A DNA stretch of 64,000 bases, from contig JAILAA010000006.1 of assembly GCA_024681875.1 (NCBI GenBank), positions 23,075 through 87,074 of the forward strand, in the 5' to 3' direction. The DNA is from Prevotella sp. (lineage in GTDB: Bacteria; Bacteroidota; Bacteroidia; Bacteroidales; Bacteroidaceae). Below the pieces are notes generated by a model. That model made no database searches, had not been told where the DNA came from, and saw nothing but the letters and a program-made list of their open reading frames with translations. Of the stretch, positions 37,856 to 45,541 are shown piece after piece. The position numbers were made by a program, and so were the translations under genes. Within the stretch, counting starts at the first letter, position 1; each line of letters opens with the position of its first letter.

Positions 37856-39154
37856 TCAGTGGGCACTCTGCTTTGAATATCTGTGAGGATAGCGCAGCAG
37901 GATGGCAAGGAGCGCGGCAATGAGAATGGCTAATGGATAGTAGAGCGTAGGGAGTATCTCTACAGGACTGATGGCGGCCAGTCCTGCTGCCATCAGCAGT
38001 TGTGCGCCGTAGGGTATTAGTCCTTGGACAGCACAGGAAAATGTGTCTAACAACGAGGCACACTTACGTGGGTCGAGACCGTACTTTAAGCCTATTTTAC
38101 GCGCTATGCCGCCAACGGTAATGATGCTCACGGTGTTGTTGGCTGTGCAGAGATTGACGATGCTCACCAATGCGGCTATCGACAGCTCGGCCCCTCTCAT
38201 GCCCGTGATGTGACGTGTCAAACTACGTATGATATAGTCTATACCGCCATTATGGCTGATGACTTCCAACAGACCTCCTGCCAGCATGGTGATGACTATG
38301 AGCTCGCCCATGCCCACGATACCATCGCCCATGGCCTGCGTCCAGCTGAATATGTCGGCAAATCCGCCAGTAAACAGACCGATGATACCCGTGAGAACGA
38401 TGCCCAGCGTCAGCACAGCCATGACGTTAAGACCAAAGACGGCTGTCAGCAGCACCACCAAGTATGGGAGCACTTTCACGGTCTCCACTTCAGGAACATG
38501 CTGTGGCGAACTGATGCCCTGACCTAAGAAAACATATAGAGCGAGCACGACGACTGCAGCAGGCACAACAATAAAGCTGTTCACCCGGAACTTGTCGCTC
38601 AGCCGACAGCCTTGTGTCTGTGTGGCTACTATCGTAGTGTCGCTGATGAATGAAAGATTGTCGCCGAAGAACGAGCCGCCTACCACAGCTGCCACCAACA
38701 TGGGGACTGAAGCGCCTGTCTGCTCTGCTACGCCTGCAGCGATGGGCGTTAGCGCCACAATAGTACCGACACTCGTGCCTATGGATAGCGAAATGAAACA
38801 GGCGGCGAGGAAAAGCCCGGCCAGCATGGCCTGCCCAGGCAGAAGAGACAGGGCAAGGTTGACAGTGGCATCGATAGACCCCATTGCACGGGCAGAATGT
38901 GCAAAGGCCCCAGCCAAGACGAACACCCACACCATGAGCATCATCTGACTGTTGCCCGCACCGTGGCTGAATACGTCGATTCTGTCGCGTAGTGTGCCAC
39001 GCGAAATGCTAACAGCATAAATAGAAGCCGTCAAAAACGCCACGGTGATAGGCACCTTATAGAAATCGCCCGCAACGATACTCGTCACCAGATAGAGGGC
39101 GACAAACACCAACAGCGGGCTGAGTGCCAAAAAACCTTGCCTGCGACTCATCAC
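37856..39154 (-). CDS. Na+/H+ antiporter, NhaC family
   Basis: 432 residues, about 11-12 membrane helices, with the NhaC-type segments GDNLSFISDTTIVATQTQGC and CTANNTVSIITVGGIA. It exchanges Na+ (or another cation) for H+ at the inner membrane. The first codon is GTG 39154 or ATG 39151; both lie inside a 7-bp repeat array (39145-39165). It starts only 7-10 bp after the recJ stop and 13 bp before uvrD. Confidence 0.9.
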   Translation of the reverse strand: MMSRRQGFLALSPLLVFVALYLVTSIVAGDFYKVPITVAFLTASIYAVSISRGTLRDRIDVFSHGAGNSQMMLMVWVFVLAGAFAHSARAMGSIDATVNLALSLLPGQAMLAGLFLAACFISLSIGTSVGTIVALTPIAAGVAEQTGASVPMLVAAVVGGSFFGDNLSFISDTTIVATQTQGCRLSDKFRVNSFIVVPAAVVVLALYVFLGQGISSPQHVPEVETVKVLPYLVVLLTAVFGLNVMAVLTLGIVLTGIIGLFTGGFADIFSWTQAMGDGIVGMGELIVITMLAGGLLEVISHNGGIDYIIRSLTRHITGMRGAELSIAALVSIVNLCTANNTVSIITVGGIARKIGLKYGLDPRKCASLLDTFSCAVQGLIPYGAQLLMAAGLAAISPVEILPTLYYPLAILIAALLAILLRYPHRYSKQSAH

Positions 39155-39165
39155 TCGTCACTCAA
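39145..39165. repeat. Heptanucleotide array at the recJ/nhaC junction
   Basis: Units GACTCAT, CACTCGT and CACTCAA cover the recJ stop codon and the nhaC start codon. The array is thus the ribosome-loading region of nhaC. Confidence 0.6.
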
Positions 39166-40883
39166 GCCTCTGACGGCTTAATATCCTCAATTTGAAGCTG
39201 TACCTCACTACGCTTGTAGATATTCTCCTCAATTGTGTAGATGATGTCGAAGGAGCGCTTTGACTTGATATAGCGGGCTGCAGCACTCTGTCCGAAAGCT
39301 ATACCATTCATCACATTGCTGGAGCGGGAATCGACAAGTTCGAGCTTGATGTGTTCCTGCTGACGTCCCACAACCTTAGAAGTGCCATAGTCGTAGACGT
39401 GGCGCGTACAGAACAGCGGTTTGGGATTGTCAGGGCCATGTGGCGCCAGCTTCTTCAAGTCGTTGTGCAGTTTCTTTGTTATGTCTTTAAAGTCCAACTC
39501 TGCTTCAATCTCCATGGCGGCTTCCGTCTGCTCCGGCATGATGTGGCTGTTGACGTAGTCTTGGAATCGGCGGCGGAAATCGGGTATGTTTTCCGTCTTC
39601 AGCGTCAGGCCTACAGCATAGGTATGTCCGCCGAAGTTCTCCAACAGGTCACGGCAGCTTTTGATGGCACTATATATGTCATATCCGGCCACAGAGCGTG
39701 CCGAGCCCGTTGCGATACCGTCCTGACATGAGAGCACGACGGTGGGACGATAATACATTTCCGTAAGGCGAGAGGCAACAATGCCTACAACACCTTTTTT
39801 CCAACCGTCGTTGTAGAGTACAATGGCTGGCTGATGCTCCTGGCTCTCTAAGCGCTCCACAATCTGGTTGGCCTCTTCGCTCATCTGCTTGTCGATGTCC
39901 TTGCGCTGCTCGTTATATTCGTTAATATGTATGGCTTCCTGCAAAGCACGCTTGTAGTCACGCTCCACAAGCAGGTCGACAGTCTCGGTGCCGTTCATCA
40001 CGCGTCCGCTGGCGTTGATGCGGGGACCGATTTTGAATACAATGTCACTCATGGTGATGTCGCGCCCGGCTAAGCCACTGATTTCAATAATGGCCTTCAA
40101 ACCAATGGACGGGCTTTGGTTGAGCTGTTTCAGGCCGTGGAAGGCAAGGATGCGGTTTTCACCCATGACAGATACCATGTCGGCAGCAATGCTGACAGCG
40201 CAGAAGTCGAGTAGGGGAATGAGCTGCGAGAAGGGTATACCGTTATTCTTTGCAAAAGCCTGCATGAACTTGAAACCTACGCCGCAGCCGCAGAGATCTT
40301 TGAAGGGATAGGTTGAGTCGGTGCGTTTTGGATTAAGAATGGCTACAGCGCATGGCAGTTCGTCATCAGGCACATGGTGATCGCAGATGATGAAGTCGAT
40401 GCCCATATCCTTGGCTCGACGTATCTCGTCAATAGCCTTGATGCCGCAGTCAAGCACGATAATGAGCTTCACACCAGCCTCCTGCGCGTGGTCGAGGCCC
40501 TTCTGGCTGATGCCATAACCCTCTTCGTAACGTGAAGGAATGTAATACTCTATGTTGGAGTAGAATTGCTGGAGAAAGCGGTAAACGAGCGCTACGGCTG
40601 TACAACCGTCAACGTCATAATCGCCATAGACCATGATACGCTCTTTACGACCCATCGCATCGTTAAGGCGATCGACAGCGACATCCATATCGTTCATCAG
40701 GAAGGGATCGATAAGTTCGCTCAACAGAGGTCTCAGAAATCGCTTTGCTGCAGACTCAGTCCGTATGCCACGTTCGATGAGGAGGCTGGCCATAACAGAG
40801 CTGGTGCTTAGTTTCTCGGCCAGCTCCTTAGCCTGCTGTAATCGCTCGGGTGTGGGAGGTTGATAGTTCCATTTAGAATTCAT
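39162..40883 (-). CDS. recJ: Single-stranded-DNA-specific exonuclease RecJ
   Basis: 573 residues. It is a 5'-3' ssDNA exonuclease used in recombination and repair. DHH-phosphoesterase motifs are clear: VYGDYDVDGCTAV (Asp88, 90, 92), DCGIKAID and ICDHHVPDDELP, then SGRVMNGTETVDLL. The C-terminal OB region has a CTRHVYDYG segment. It heads the recJ-nhaC-uvrD unit with a TACTTTTG promoter at 40947-40954. Confidence 0.95.
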   Translation of the reverse strand: MNSKWNYQPPTPERLQQAKELAEKLSTSSVMASLLIERGIRTESAAKRFLRPLLSELIDPFLMNDMDVAVDRLNDAMGRKERIMVYGDYDVDGCTAVALVYRFLQQFYSNIEYYIPSRYEEGYGISQKGLDHAQEAGVKLIIVLDCGIKAIDEIRRAKDMGIDFIICDHHVPDDELPCAVAILNPKRTDSTYPFKDLCGCGVGFKFMQAFAKNNGIPFSQLIPLLDFCAVSIAADMVSVMGENRILAFHGLKQLNQSPSIGLKAIIEISGLAGRDITMSDIVFKIGPRINASGRVMNGTETVDLLVERDYKRALQEAIHINEYNEQRKDIDKQMSEEANQIVERLESQEHQPAIVLYNDGWKKGVVGIVASRLTEMYYRPTVVLSCQDGIATGSARSVAGYDIYSAIKSCRDLLENFGGHTYAVGLTLKTENIPDFRRRFQDYVNSHIMPEQTEAAMEIEAELDFKDITKKLHNDLKKLAPHGPDNPKPLFCTRHVYDYGTSKVVGRQQEHIKLELVDSRSSNVMNGIAFGQSAAARYIKSKRSFDIIYTIEENIYKRSEVQLQIEDIKPSEA

Positions 40884-40946
40884 TATGCTGTTCCTTTTTT
40901 ATTCTCTTTCTGGGGCAAAAGTGCCTATTTAGGCAATTTAAGCCTA

Positions 40947-40954
40947 CAAAAGTA
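40947..40954 (-). promoter_or_regulatory. recJ operon promoter (TACTTTTG)
   Basis: Minus-strand -7 element 64 bp before the recJ start. Confidence 0.65.
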
Positions 40955-41003
40955 GCAATAAAAAACGAAACATTGGCATTTTTTAGTAAAAAACTTGCTT
41001 TTT

Positions 41004-42224
41004 TTATTTCTGATAGCACAAGAAATAGCGTTTCACCTTTCCTACTTGCAAAGACTGGCCGATAAACAGCTCAGAAGCTTTTGTGATGTCCTCAATGGTG
41101 CCGCTCTTCATCAAGATATCGATGCTGTCATCAGTTGATGAATACATATCCTTCTCGGCGCTCACCAGCTGTATCAAGTAACGGGTATCATCCAAACTGA
41201 CCCCCATCTTCTCTGCCAGGTTGGTTCGTAGTTCATTGAGGCGCTCGTCGGTTGGTGGTTCTGAGGTCATCTCACAGCGCCAGAGATGTCGGTCAAGCAA
41301 ATTGCCTGCCAGCGTTGAAAGAATAGTGTCGTTGCTATGACGCCAAGCTTTTAACGCGCTCCAGATGTCACTGTCGTCCAACTCGCCATACATACGCAAT
41401 GCCTCAGGGTCATTATGAAATAAAACGGCGTCAACGTCCTTCTTCAGGAAATAGGTTAGTGCAGGTGTTGCAAAAGGTGTCATTCCCTGTTTCGAAAGAT
41501 GTTTTGCCCGAAGCAGTGCGCTGACCAGCATCTTTTCGTAGGCAACCGTCGTTTTGTGCAAGTAAACCTGCCAATACATCAATCGTCGTGAAGTGAGATA
41601 GTTCTCAATTGAATAGATACCTTTCTGCTCTACTACCAGACGGTCGTCCACCACATTGAGCATTTTGATGATACGTGCCGAGCCGATGGTGCCCTCGGCA
41701 ACGCCGGTGTAGAAGGCATCACGCCGCAGGTAGTCGAGACGGTCCATGTCGAGCTGAGAGGAGATGAGCTGGTGGAGAAAACGCTTGGGATAGTCGTCGC
41801 GGAAGATGGAGATGGCCAGCGATAGCTGCTCGTGCAGGTCGCGGTTGATCTGTTCCATCATCATCAGCGAGATATCCTCGTGCGAGATACCGTTGATGAG
41901 CGTGTGTTCCAAGACGTGTGAGAAGGGTCCGTGGCCGATGTCGTGCATCAGGATGGCGGCTTGCACAGCCTCTGCCTCGCTGTCGAAGATGAACTGTCCT
42001 TTCTGCTGCAGGGTGAGCAGCGCCTCGCCCATGAGGTGATAGGCGCCCAGCGAGTGCTGAAATCGTGTGTGTCGTGCACCGGGATAGACCACCGAGGCCA
42101 GTCCCAGCTGACTGATGCGTGTGAGACGCTGGAAGAGCGGGTGCTTTACAATGTCGTAGAGTAGGCCGCGTGGTATGCGGATGAACCCGAAAACGGGGTC
42201 GTTGATGATTTTTGCGTCGTTCAA
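41004..42224 (-). CDS. HD-domain phosphohydrolase
   Basis: 406 residues. The HD signature is FQHSLGAYHLMGEALL (His57) with ILMHDIGHGPFSHVLEH (His94-Asp95), and a further RDAFYTGVAEG. This resembles the dGTPase-like HD family common in Bacteroidetes; the substrate is likely a nucleotide but not proven. It ends the exonuclease-rlmI-tilS-HD series and starts 12 bp after tilS. Confidence 0.92.
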   Translation of the reverse strand: MNDAKIINDPVFGFIRIPRGLLYDIVKHPLFQRLTRISQLGLASVVYPGARHTRFQHSLGAYHLMGEALLTLQQKGQFIFDSEAEAVQAAILMHDIGHGPFSHVLEHTLINGISHEDISLMMMEQINRDLHEQLSLAISIFRDDYPKRFLHQLISSQLDMDRLDYLRRDAFYTGVAEGTIGSARIIKMLNVVDDRLVVEQKGIYSIENYLTSRRLMYWQVYLHKTTVAYEKMLVSALLRAKHLSKQGMTPFATPALTYFLKKDVDAVLFHNDPEALRMYGELDDSDIWSALKAWRHSNDTILSTLAGNLLDRHLWRCEMTSEPPTDERLNELRTNLAEKMGVSLDDTRYLIQLVSAEKDMYSSTDDSIDILMKSGTIEDITKASELFIGQSLQVGKVKRYFLCYQK

Positions 42225-42236
42225 TGTGATGAGTGT

Positions 42237-43562
42237 TTATTTTTGAGTGATGAGGAGCGTGTGCTTGGTGTCGGGAGTGATGCGGAAACGGTTGTCGGTG
42301 CGCCGTCCCACGAGCCAGATGATTTGTCCGTCGGCATCGGTCATCACCAGCTGGCGCTGCTTGTCAATGGGCGAGAGCTTGACGTCGGTGAGGTAGTCGC
42401 TCACCAGCTTCGAGCCTTTCATGCCAAAGGGCTGGAATCGGTCGCCCTGCCGCACAGGCCGGACAGTGATGGGGAAAGAAACCTTGTCGGCATCAAGTGT
42501 AGCGACATTTGCCTCGCATGATATCATATTGGCATTGAGAATCTTAACGCTAAAAGATGAAAGTGAATCATAATGGTAATTGCCTGGCTCTGGAAGGGGC
42601 AGGGTAGGGCGCTCTTCGGGACGAGGTGCCACAATGATCCGCTGTTCGTGTGTCACCAATTGGTGAGTGTGCGACTGCCATAGCAGCCCGTTCTCCAGTT
42701 CGCTGCCCTGCTCCATCAGCTTTGCGTAAATGACGGCGATGGTGGATGGCGTAAAGCCGAAGGGTGTGAGCCATTCGAAGAGAATACACTCTGCTGACGG
42801 CTGAAAGAAGAGGTCGGCCAGGTCGATGGCGTTGTCCTTGACGATTCGAGTAAATGTCTGTCGTATGGCGTCCTGATAAACGAGGTTGGCCTCGCTCATC
42901 CATCCTGCTGTGCGCACAATGTTGTTGACAACGCCAGGATTTATCTGTTCCAAGCGGGGAATGATGTCGAGGCGCAGCTGGTTGCGCTGCACATCGGCCA
43001 CGAGGTTGGTGCTGTCAGTGACGAAGTCCTGGCCACGCTCTTTAAGCCATTGTTCGATGTCGTTTCTCCTTACGCAGAGTAGGGGACGTACGATGTGACC
43101 GTTACGCCATTTGATGCCCGTAAGGCCCTCGATGCCTGTGCCTCGAACAAGGTTCAGCAGCAAGGTCTCTACGCTGTCGTCCAGATGGTGAGCCACGCAG
43201 ATATCTTGAGCACCCATATCATTGCGCAATTGCTCAAAATATTGATAGCGAAGCTGGCGTGCAGCCATCTCAATGCTCACTTGATGTAGAGACGCGTAAG
43301 TCTTTGTATCGAAATGTGTTAAGTGGAGCGCGATATGATTCTTTTTGCACAATTCGATAACGAATTGCTCATCGCGGTTGCTCTCGTCGCCACGCAAGTG
43401 GAAGTTGCAATGTACAGCCTCTATGCGATAGCCTAATTCCTTTAGGCATAGCAGCAGGCAGACGCTGTCGGCACCTCCGCTGAGTGCCACCAGATTCAGC
43501 TTGTCATGGCTCAGTAGCCTATGCCGCTCAATAAAAAGTGCTATGGTATTTACGAAGCTCAA
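42237..43562 (-). CDS. tilS: tRNA(Ile)-lysidine synthase
   Basis: 441 residues. TilS converts C34 of the tRNA-Ile (CAU anticodon) to lysidine. The ATP pyrophosphatase P-loop SGGADS is at residues 28-33. An HLDDSVETLLLNLVRGTG stretch and a C-terminal TilS substrate-binding domain (PVRQGDRFQPFGMKGSKLV) follow. The only usable start is TTG 43562, since a stop lies two codons upstream. The TTG and the 22 bp upstream are 7-bp repeats (43558-43578). Confidence 0.93.
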   Translation of the reverse strand: MSFVNTIALFIERHRLLSHDKLNLVALSGGADSVCLLLCLKELGYRIEAVHCNFHLRGDESNRDEQFVIELCKKNHIALHLTHFDTKTYASLHQVSIEMAARQLRYQYFEQLRNDMGAQDICVAHHLDDSVETLLLNLVRGTGIEGLTGIKWRNGHIVRPLLCVRRNDIEQWLKERGQDFVTDSTNLVADVQRNQLRLDIIPRLEQINPGVVNNIVRTAGWMSEANLVYQDAIRQTFTRIVKDNAIDLADLFFQPSAECILFEWLTPFGFTPSTIAVIYAKLMEQGSELENGLLWQSHTHQLVTHEQRIIVAPRPEERPTLPLPEPGNYHYDSLSSFSVKILNANMISCEANVATLDADKVSFPITVRPVRQGDRFQPFGMKGSKLVSDYLTDVKLSPIDKQRQLVMTDADGQIIWLVGRRTDNRFRITPDTKHTLLITQK

Positions 43563-43578
43563 ATCTCAATCCTCAATT
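43558..43578. repeat. Heptanucleotide array at the rlmI/tilS junction
   Basis: Units CTCAAAT, CTCAATC and CTCAATT fill the gap between the rlmI stop and the TTG start of tilS. Confidence 0.6.
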
Positions 43579-44807
43579 CATTCCACATATAGCACGAGTC
43601 CCTTAAGATACTCCCCTTCCGGATGGTAGATGTTGATGGGGTGGTCGGCAGGCTGGTGCAGCTGGTGGAGAATGCGCACCTGACGATGGGCTTGGGCTGC
43701 GGCAGTAAAGACAGCATTACGGAAATGCTCCTTCGTCACCACCTGCGAGCAGGAGAAAGTGAAGAGAATGCCGCCAGGGGCAATTTTTTCCATTGCCTTT
43801 GCGTTCAGACGGGTGTAGCCTTTCAGCGCGTTGTGCAGGGCACCGCGATGCTTGGCAAAGGCGGGCGGATCGAGGATGATGAGATCGTATTGACCATTGA
43901 CCGTTGACCGTTGACCGTTGACCGTTGGCTGCGCGTTAGAATGGTCAATGGTTAATGGTGAATGATCCATGAACTTGAACGCATCCTCGCAGAAGGCTTC
44001 GTGGCGAGAGTCGCCAGGAAAATTGAGTTCGACGTTGCGGCGGGCCAGCTCAATGGCCTTTGCCGAACTGTCGACGCTGTGCACCAGCTCTGCGCCACCT
44101 CTCATGGCGTAGAAAGAGAAGCCGCCCGTATAGCAGAACATATTCAATACGTGGCGACCACGGGCATACTGCTCTAAGAGGGCACGATTGTCGCGCTGGT
44201 CGACGAAGAACCCCGTCTTCTGTCCACGCTGCCAGTCGACATAGAAACGAAGGCCGTTCTCCTGCGCTATGCTCTCACCCTCGCTGCCGATGATAAAGCC
44301 GTTCTCAGGTTCCACAAAAGACAAGGTGCCCTCACTCTTGTAGTAGACACTGCGGATAGTGCCCTGCATTACGTCGACCAACTGTTGTGCAATAGCATGG
44401 CGTGCCAGGTGCATACCAATACTGTGTGCCTGCATCACAGCCATGCTGCCGTAGATATCGATAATAAGTCCCGGCATCTGGTCGCCCTCACCATGAACTA
44501 ATCGGTATGCGTTGGTGAGGGAGGAATTGGCTAATCCGATACGACGGCGGACATCCAAGGCCTCGCTCAATCTTTTATGCCAAAAGGCATCGCTAATGCT
44601 GACATCGTCGAAACTTAGCACACGCACAGCAATGCTACCTTTCTGATAATGGCCAGTTGCTATGAAATCGCCATTTGCAGTACATACACGCACCACGTCG
44701 CCCTCAGTGATGTTGCCATCTGTATGATAGATAGCGCCGCTGAATACCCAAGGATGATAGCGTAACAAGCTCTCTTCCTTACCTCGTTTCAGAATGATTT
44801 GCTTCAC
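43578..44807 (-). CDS. rlmI: RlmI-like class I SAM-dependent 23S rRNA (cytosine) methyltransferase with an in-frame insert
   Basis: 409 residues. It has an N-terminal PUA domain (RGKEESLLRYHPWVFSGAIY), then a Rossmann-fold SAM domain (MFCYTGGFSFYAMRGGA) and the catalytic motif ILDPPAFAKHRG. An extra stretch of about 20 residues (SPLTIDHSNAQPTVNGQRST) sits between AFKFMDH and QYDLIILDPP. It is encoded by two oppositely oriented 7-bp arrays (43889-43967). The frame stays open and the active-site motif is intact. It overlaps the upstream exonuclease gene by 29 bp. Confidence 0.9.
   Translation of the reverse strand: MKQIILKRGKEESLLRYHPWVFSGAIYHTDGNITEGDVVRVCTANGDFIATGHYQKGSIAVRVLSFDDVSISDAFWHKRLSEALDVRRRIGLANSSLTNAYRLVHGEGDQMPGLIIDIYGSMAVMQAHSIGMHLARHAIAQQLVDVMQGTIRSVYYKSEGTLSFVEPENGFIIGSEGESIAQENGLRFYVDWQRGQKTGFFVDQRDNRALLEQYARGRHVLNMFCYTGGFSFYAMRGGAELVHSVDSSAKAIELARRNVELNFPGDSRHEAFCEDAFKFMDHSPLTIDHSNAQPTVNGQRSTVNGQYDLIILDPPAFAKHRGALHNALKGYTRLNAKAMEKIAPGGILFTFSCSQVVTKEHFRNAVFTAAAQAHRQVRILHQLHQPADHPINIYHPEGEYLKGLVLYVE
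43889..43967. repeat. Two inverted heptanucleotide arrays in rlmI
   Basis: Array one (43889-43930): ATTGACC, ATTGACC, GTTGACC three times, GTTGGCT. Array two (43940-43967): AATGGTC, AATGGTT, AATGGTG, AATGATC, the reverse-complement type. A spacer of about 9 bp separates them. The unit is the same family as upstream of ribE (63203) and in GH43 (56592). Confidence 0.88.
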
Positions 44808-45429
44808 TGTCTTCTTCTTTAATAATGAGTTCGTAATTGCCTTGTTGCTTGAGCTTTATAATCTCTTCGTAGATACGGATACAAGCCCATGCGTCAGTGG
44901 CTGCATAGATTTTCTGTTTATCGTTAAGGATATCTGCCTCCCAGTTGCTGAGCTGCTGACGTTTGCTTATTTTTTGGCCGAAAAGATTGGCATAGATTTT
45001 CTGAAGGCTCATGTCCTCAATGCCAAGGTCGTTGATTAGATTCTGAATATCGATGAAATGGCCTGTTTTAAAGCTCCCTATTTTTCGCAGCGAGTTCAAA
45101 TCGTCATGCCAAGATAGCCCAACCTTGGTTACAGAATTATCTTCTAGAAGCCTGATGATGGCAGGCGTCATTCCAGTATGGTTCAGGCGGAAAAGAAAGC
45201 AGATGTCCTCAGCGGCCACTTGCAATAGAGACACTTGATGCTGTCTGCCACGTTGAAAACTTGGCCGTGTCTCTGTGTCGAAACCTAATATTGGCTTCGA
45301 AAGTAAGTAATTGACAGCACGTTCAGTTTCGCCTGCCGTTAGGATGACTACAATGCGTCCCTCAAACTGAGCTAATGGCAAGTCGGCAATGAGTTTCTTG
45401 TCAATCTTGTTGTAGATGGTCTTCTTCAT
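44779..45429 (-). CDS. 3'-5' exonuclease (RNase D/DEDDy type)
   Basis: 216 residues. The DEDD residues are found in GFDTETRPS (Asp51, Glu53), VGLSWHDDLNSL and YAATDAWACIRIY, the last with the Tyr typical of DEDDy enzymes. Substrate could be DNA or small RNA. Its 3' end overlaps the start of rlmI by 29 bp, so it is co-transcribed. A minus-strand promoter TAATTTTG lies at 45455-45462. Confidence 0.92.
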   Translation of the reverse strand: MKKTIYNKIDKKLIADLPLAQFEGRIVVILTAGETERAVNYLLSKPILGFDTETRPSFQRGRQHQVSLLQVAAEDICFLFRLNHTGMTPAIIRLLEDNSVTKVGLSWHDDLNSLRKIGSFKTGHFIDIQNLINDLGIEDMSLQKIYANLFGQKISKRQQLSNWEADILNDKQKIYAATDAWACIRIYEEIIKLKQQGNYELIIKEEDSEANHSETR

Positions 45430-45454
45430 CCTCCTTATTTGTCAATTTGATGTG

Positions 45455-45462
45455 CAAAATTA
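45455..45462 (-). promoter_or_regulatory. Exonuclease-rlmI-tilS operon promoter (TAATTTTG)
   Basis: Minus-strand -7 element 26 bp before the start at 45429. Confidence 0.65.
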
Positions 45463-45505
45463 CAAAAAAAAGACGATTTTTTGGTTGTTTCTAATTTTTT
45501 TGCGC

Positions 45506-45513
45506 TAAATTTG
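45506..45513 (+). promoter_or_regulatory. ftsK promoter (TAAATTTG)
   Basis: The plus-strand -7 element lies 29 bp before the ftsK start; the -33 region has GTTG-type bases only. Confidence 0.6.
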
Positions 45514-45541
45514 CACAAGAATTAACAAATCACACATTCAG

